Shown here: positions 62,480 through 64,000 of the stretch, one piece after another | Layout: each line of letters starts with the position of its first letter | Position numbering within the stretch: position 1 is the first letter of the stretch | Assembly: GCA_018268855.1 (NCBI GenBank) | Contig: JAFDVR010000006.1 | Span: 124,001-188,000 of the forward strand | Length of the DNA: 64,000 nt | Source of the DNA: Acidobacteriota bacterium | GTDB lineage: Bacteria > Acidobacteriota > Terriglobia > Terriglobales > Acidobacteriaceae | Direction of reading: 5' to 3' | The notes under the pieces: generated by a model | Databases searched by the model: none | Told to the model about the DNA's origin: nothing | Seen by the model: only the letters and a program-made list of their open reading frames with translations | Made by a program: the position numbers and the translations under genes

Positions 62480-64000
62480 ATGAAGCGAACACTAATCTGT
62501 TCTGCCGTAGTGTGTGTGCTGGCTGGAGGAGCACCGCTTTATCCTTCGCAGGCAAGAGCACAAACACACTCCACGCATAAGACTGCACACGCCGACGAGT
62601 CAGCCATGCAGGCTGCCGTCGGTGTATATGCGCAGATAGACGAGCCGGACATTCTGCTTTCCATTTCGCGCGAAGGACATCGCCTCTATGTGGAAGGCGC
62701 ACGTTCTCCAAAGTTGGAATTGCATACTGCCGGGATAGACAGGTTTACCGCAACGAATGGCCAGATGTACGACTTTGAGCGTGACAATACCGGCAACTTC
62801 GTTGGGATGTCTCTCTCCAGTGGGCATACCGGAACAAGCGCTATCCGTAGCTATAAAAAGATCAGCAGCACGCCCCAGCAGCTCAATCATTATCGGGCTT
62901 ATGTTCGAAGCGAAGCTATGATTCCCATGCGGGATGGCGCTCGCCTACACACTGTCATTCTGCGACCTGCGGAATCCGGGAATAACGATCCGCTCCCCTT
63001 CCTCATGACACGCACACCGTACGGTGTGGATGGCTTTACTTCGGATTACGTTAATTCCAGCAAACCGGAGATGGCGGCGAGCGGCTATATCTTTGTCGCA
63101 CAGGACATGCGCGGCCGTTACAAGTCCGAAGGCACCTTTGTGATGAACAGGCCTCTCGTGCATACGCTGGGCGACCGCACCGATCCGTCCAAAATCGACG
63201 AGAGTACCGATGCCTACGATACTGTCGAATGGCTGGTGAAACATGTGCCAAACAACAACGGGCGCGTCGGCGTCTACGGAGTCTCTTATCCCGGCTTTCT
63301 CACCATTATGGCGGAGATCGATCATCATCCTGCCGTAATGGCCGTCAGTCCGCAGGCGCCGATGACCGACGTCTGGCTAGGCGACGACTTCTTTCACAAC
63401 GGCGCCTTCCGCGAGACGTATGCCTTCGACTACGTGCAACAGCTTGAGGCGCAGAAGACGGACAAGCGCGTTTCCATGCAGGAAGACATCTATAGCTTCT
63501 TTCTGCGCTACGGCAACTTTGAGAATGCCGCCAAAGCTGCAAACATGGCGCATCTTCCCACAGCACGTTACTTCATCGAACAGCCGGAGTACACAAAGTT
63601 CTGGCGTGACATGTCTGTACTGCCACATCTCACCAAAGTGGAAGTACCCACGCTTGAGGTCGGCGGCTACTTCGATCAGGAAGATATGTTCGGCACACAA
63701 GCTGAATACGCCGCATTGCACGCGCACGAGCAGACCGGCGGCCCGCGCGTTTATATGGTGCTTGGCCCCTGGAACCACGGCAGATGGAACACCACCACGC
63801 GACATCTCGGTGCGCTCGATTTTGGCGAACCTACAGGCGACGAATATCGCAAACGGTATGAGTTTCCCTTCTTCGAAAAGTTCCTGAAGGAGCGTAGCGG
63901 CTTCAACCTGCCGGACACGGCCACTTTTCGCACGGGCACCAACAAGTGGCAGGAATACAAATCGTGGCCTCCCCCGGAAGGATTTCATGTCGCAAGGCTC
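62480..64000 (+). CDS. Exported CocE/NonD family hydrolase (X-Pro dipeptidyl-peptidase S15 type), cut by right edge
   Basis: The gene starts at ATG 62480, after AGGGAGG, and is open to the end of the window (507 codons). A signal peptide (MKRTLICSAVVCVLAGG) is followed by an N-terminal module of about 100 residues. The alpha/beta-hydrolase domain begins at about 135 (EAMIPMRDGARLHTVILRPA). The nucleophile is S269 in GVYGVSYPGFLT, with the Asp in GGYFDQEDMFG and His in LGPWNHGRWN. Homologues include cocaine esterase, alpha-amino-acid ester hydrolases and glutaryl-7-ACA acylases. The C-terminal jelly-roll domain begins at the edge. Natural substrate unknown. Confidence 0.9.
   Translation, partial: MKRTLICSAVVCVLAGGAPLYPSQARAQTHSTHKTAHADESAMQAAVGVYAQIDEPDILLSISREGHRLYVEGARSPKLELHTAGIDRFTATNGQMYDFERDNTGNFVGMSLSSGHTGTSAIRSYKKISSTPQQLNHYRAYVRSEAMIPMRDGARLHTVILRPAESGNNDPLPFLMTRTPYGVDGFTSDYVNSSKPEMAASGYIFVAQDMRGRYKSEGTFVMNRPLVHTLGDRTDPSKIDESTDAYDTVEWLVKHVPNNNGRVGVYGVSYPGFLTIMAEIDHHPAVMAVSPQAPMTDVWLGDDFFHNGAFRETYAFDYVQQLEAQKTDKRVSMQEDIYSFFLRYGNFENAAKAANMAHLPTARYFIEQPEYTKFWRDMSVLPHLTKVEVPTLEVGGYFDQEDMFGTQAEYAALHAHEQTGGPRVYMVLGPWNHGRWNTTTRHLGALDFGEPTGDEYRKRYEFPFFEKFLKERSGFNLPDTATFRTGTNKWQEYKSWPPPEGFHVARL

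Overview
The window is about 64 kb of GC-rich bacterial chromosome. Its gene set points to Acidobacteriota, family Acidobacteriaceae (Terriglobus/Granulicella/Edaphobacter-like). Supporting features are a giant secreted NHL plus Ig-like repeat protein, many secreted glycan-degrading enzymes, a GRP-family sugar transporter, orphan tagatose-bisphosphate aldolase families and a PabBC fusion. The genus assignment is inference. I see no mobile element, prophage, CRISPR array or rRNA operon.

Layout. 1-3.1 kb: start of an inositol oxygenase gene (cut by the left edge), a LacI regulator, and a sugar transporter preceded by a 36-residue membrane peptide. 3.1-8.8 kb: Rieske ferredoxin, cysteine synthase, GTP-type PEP carboxykinase, and a GGDEF/EAL protein. 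8.8-24.5 kb: carbohydrate region with an FAD oxidoreductase, KbaZ/GatZ family protein, amidohydrolase, GH20 hexosaminidase, GH38 mannosidase, PabBC fusion, a frameshifted sulfatase, and araB/araD. 24.7-28.2 kb: a fluoride riboswitch controlling a CLC-F fluoride antiporter, followed by a frameshifted TonB-dependent receptor. 28.3-38.7 kb: small beta-barrel protein, 1795-residue NHL/Ig-like protein, glycogen debranching enzyme and TreZ. 38.8-43 kb: erythromycin-esterase family protein, YmdB phosphoesterase, cupin, and a TPR-type exported protein. 43.3-51.7 kb: smc, a two-gene cassette with a frameshifted HEPN gene, purC, cvpA, a Fis-type regulator and a secretin-like protein. 51.7-58 kb: tRNA-Cys, tRNA-Gly, pgsA, mannose-1-phosphate guanylyltransferase with no normal start codon, NCS2 purine permease, PAS histidine kinase, and LacD-type aldolase. 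58.1-64 kb: CorE-like ECF sigma factor with a 32-residue metallothionein-like peptide gene upstream, RNase PH, sigma-54 response regulator with a degenerate partner, CDGSH protein, and a CocE/S15 hydrolase cut by the right edge.

How it fits together. Much of the window serves polysaccharide and sugar use: secreted mannosidase, hexosaminidase and sulfatase, sugar uptake, arabinose, tagatose and inositol catabolism, gluconeogenesis and glycogen/trehalose turnover. Two stress modules stand out: fluoride (complete riboswitch plus exporter) and metal (Cys-rich sigma factor plus Cys-rich peptide). Three genes carry apparent single-base deletions in G/C stretches, and a fourth (manC) would gain an initiator if one more base were present. 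This raises sequencing error as a shared explanation. Three copies of an ~85-bp triple-hairpin repeat lie only between convergent genes, where they could act as bidirectional terminators.
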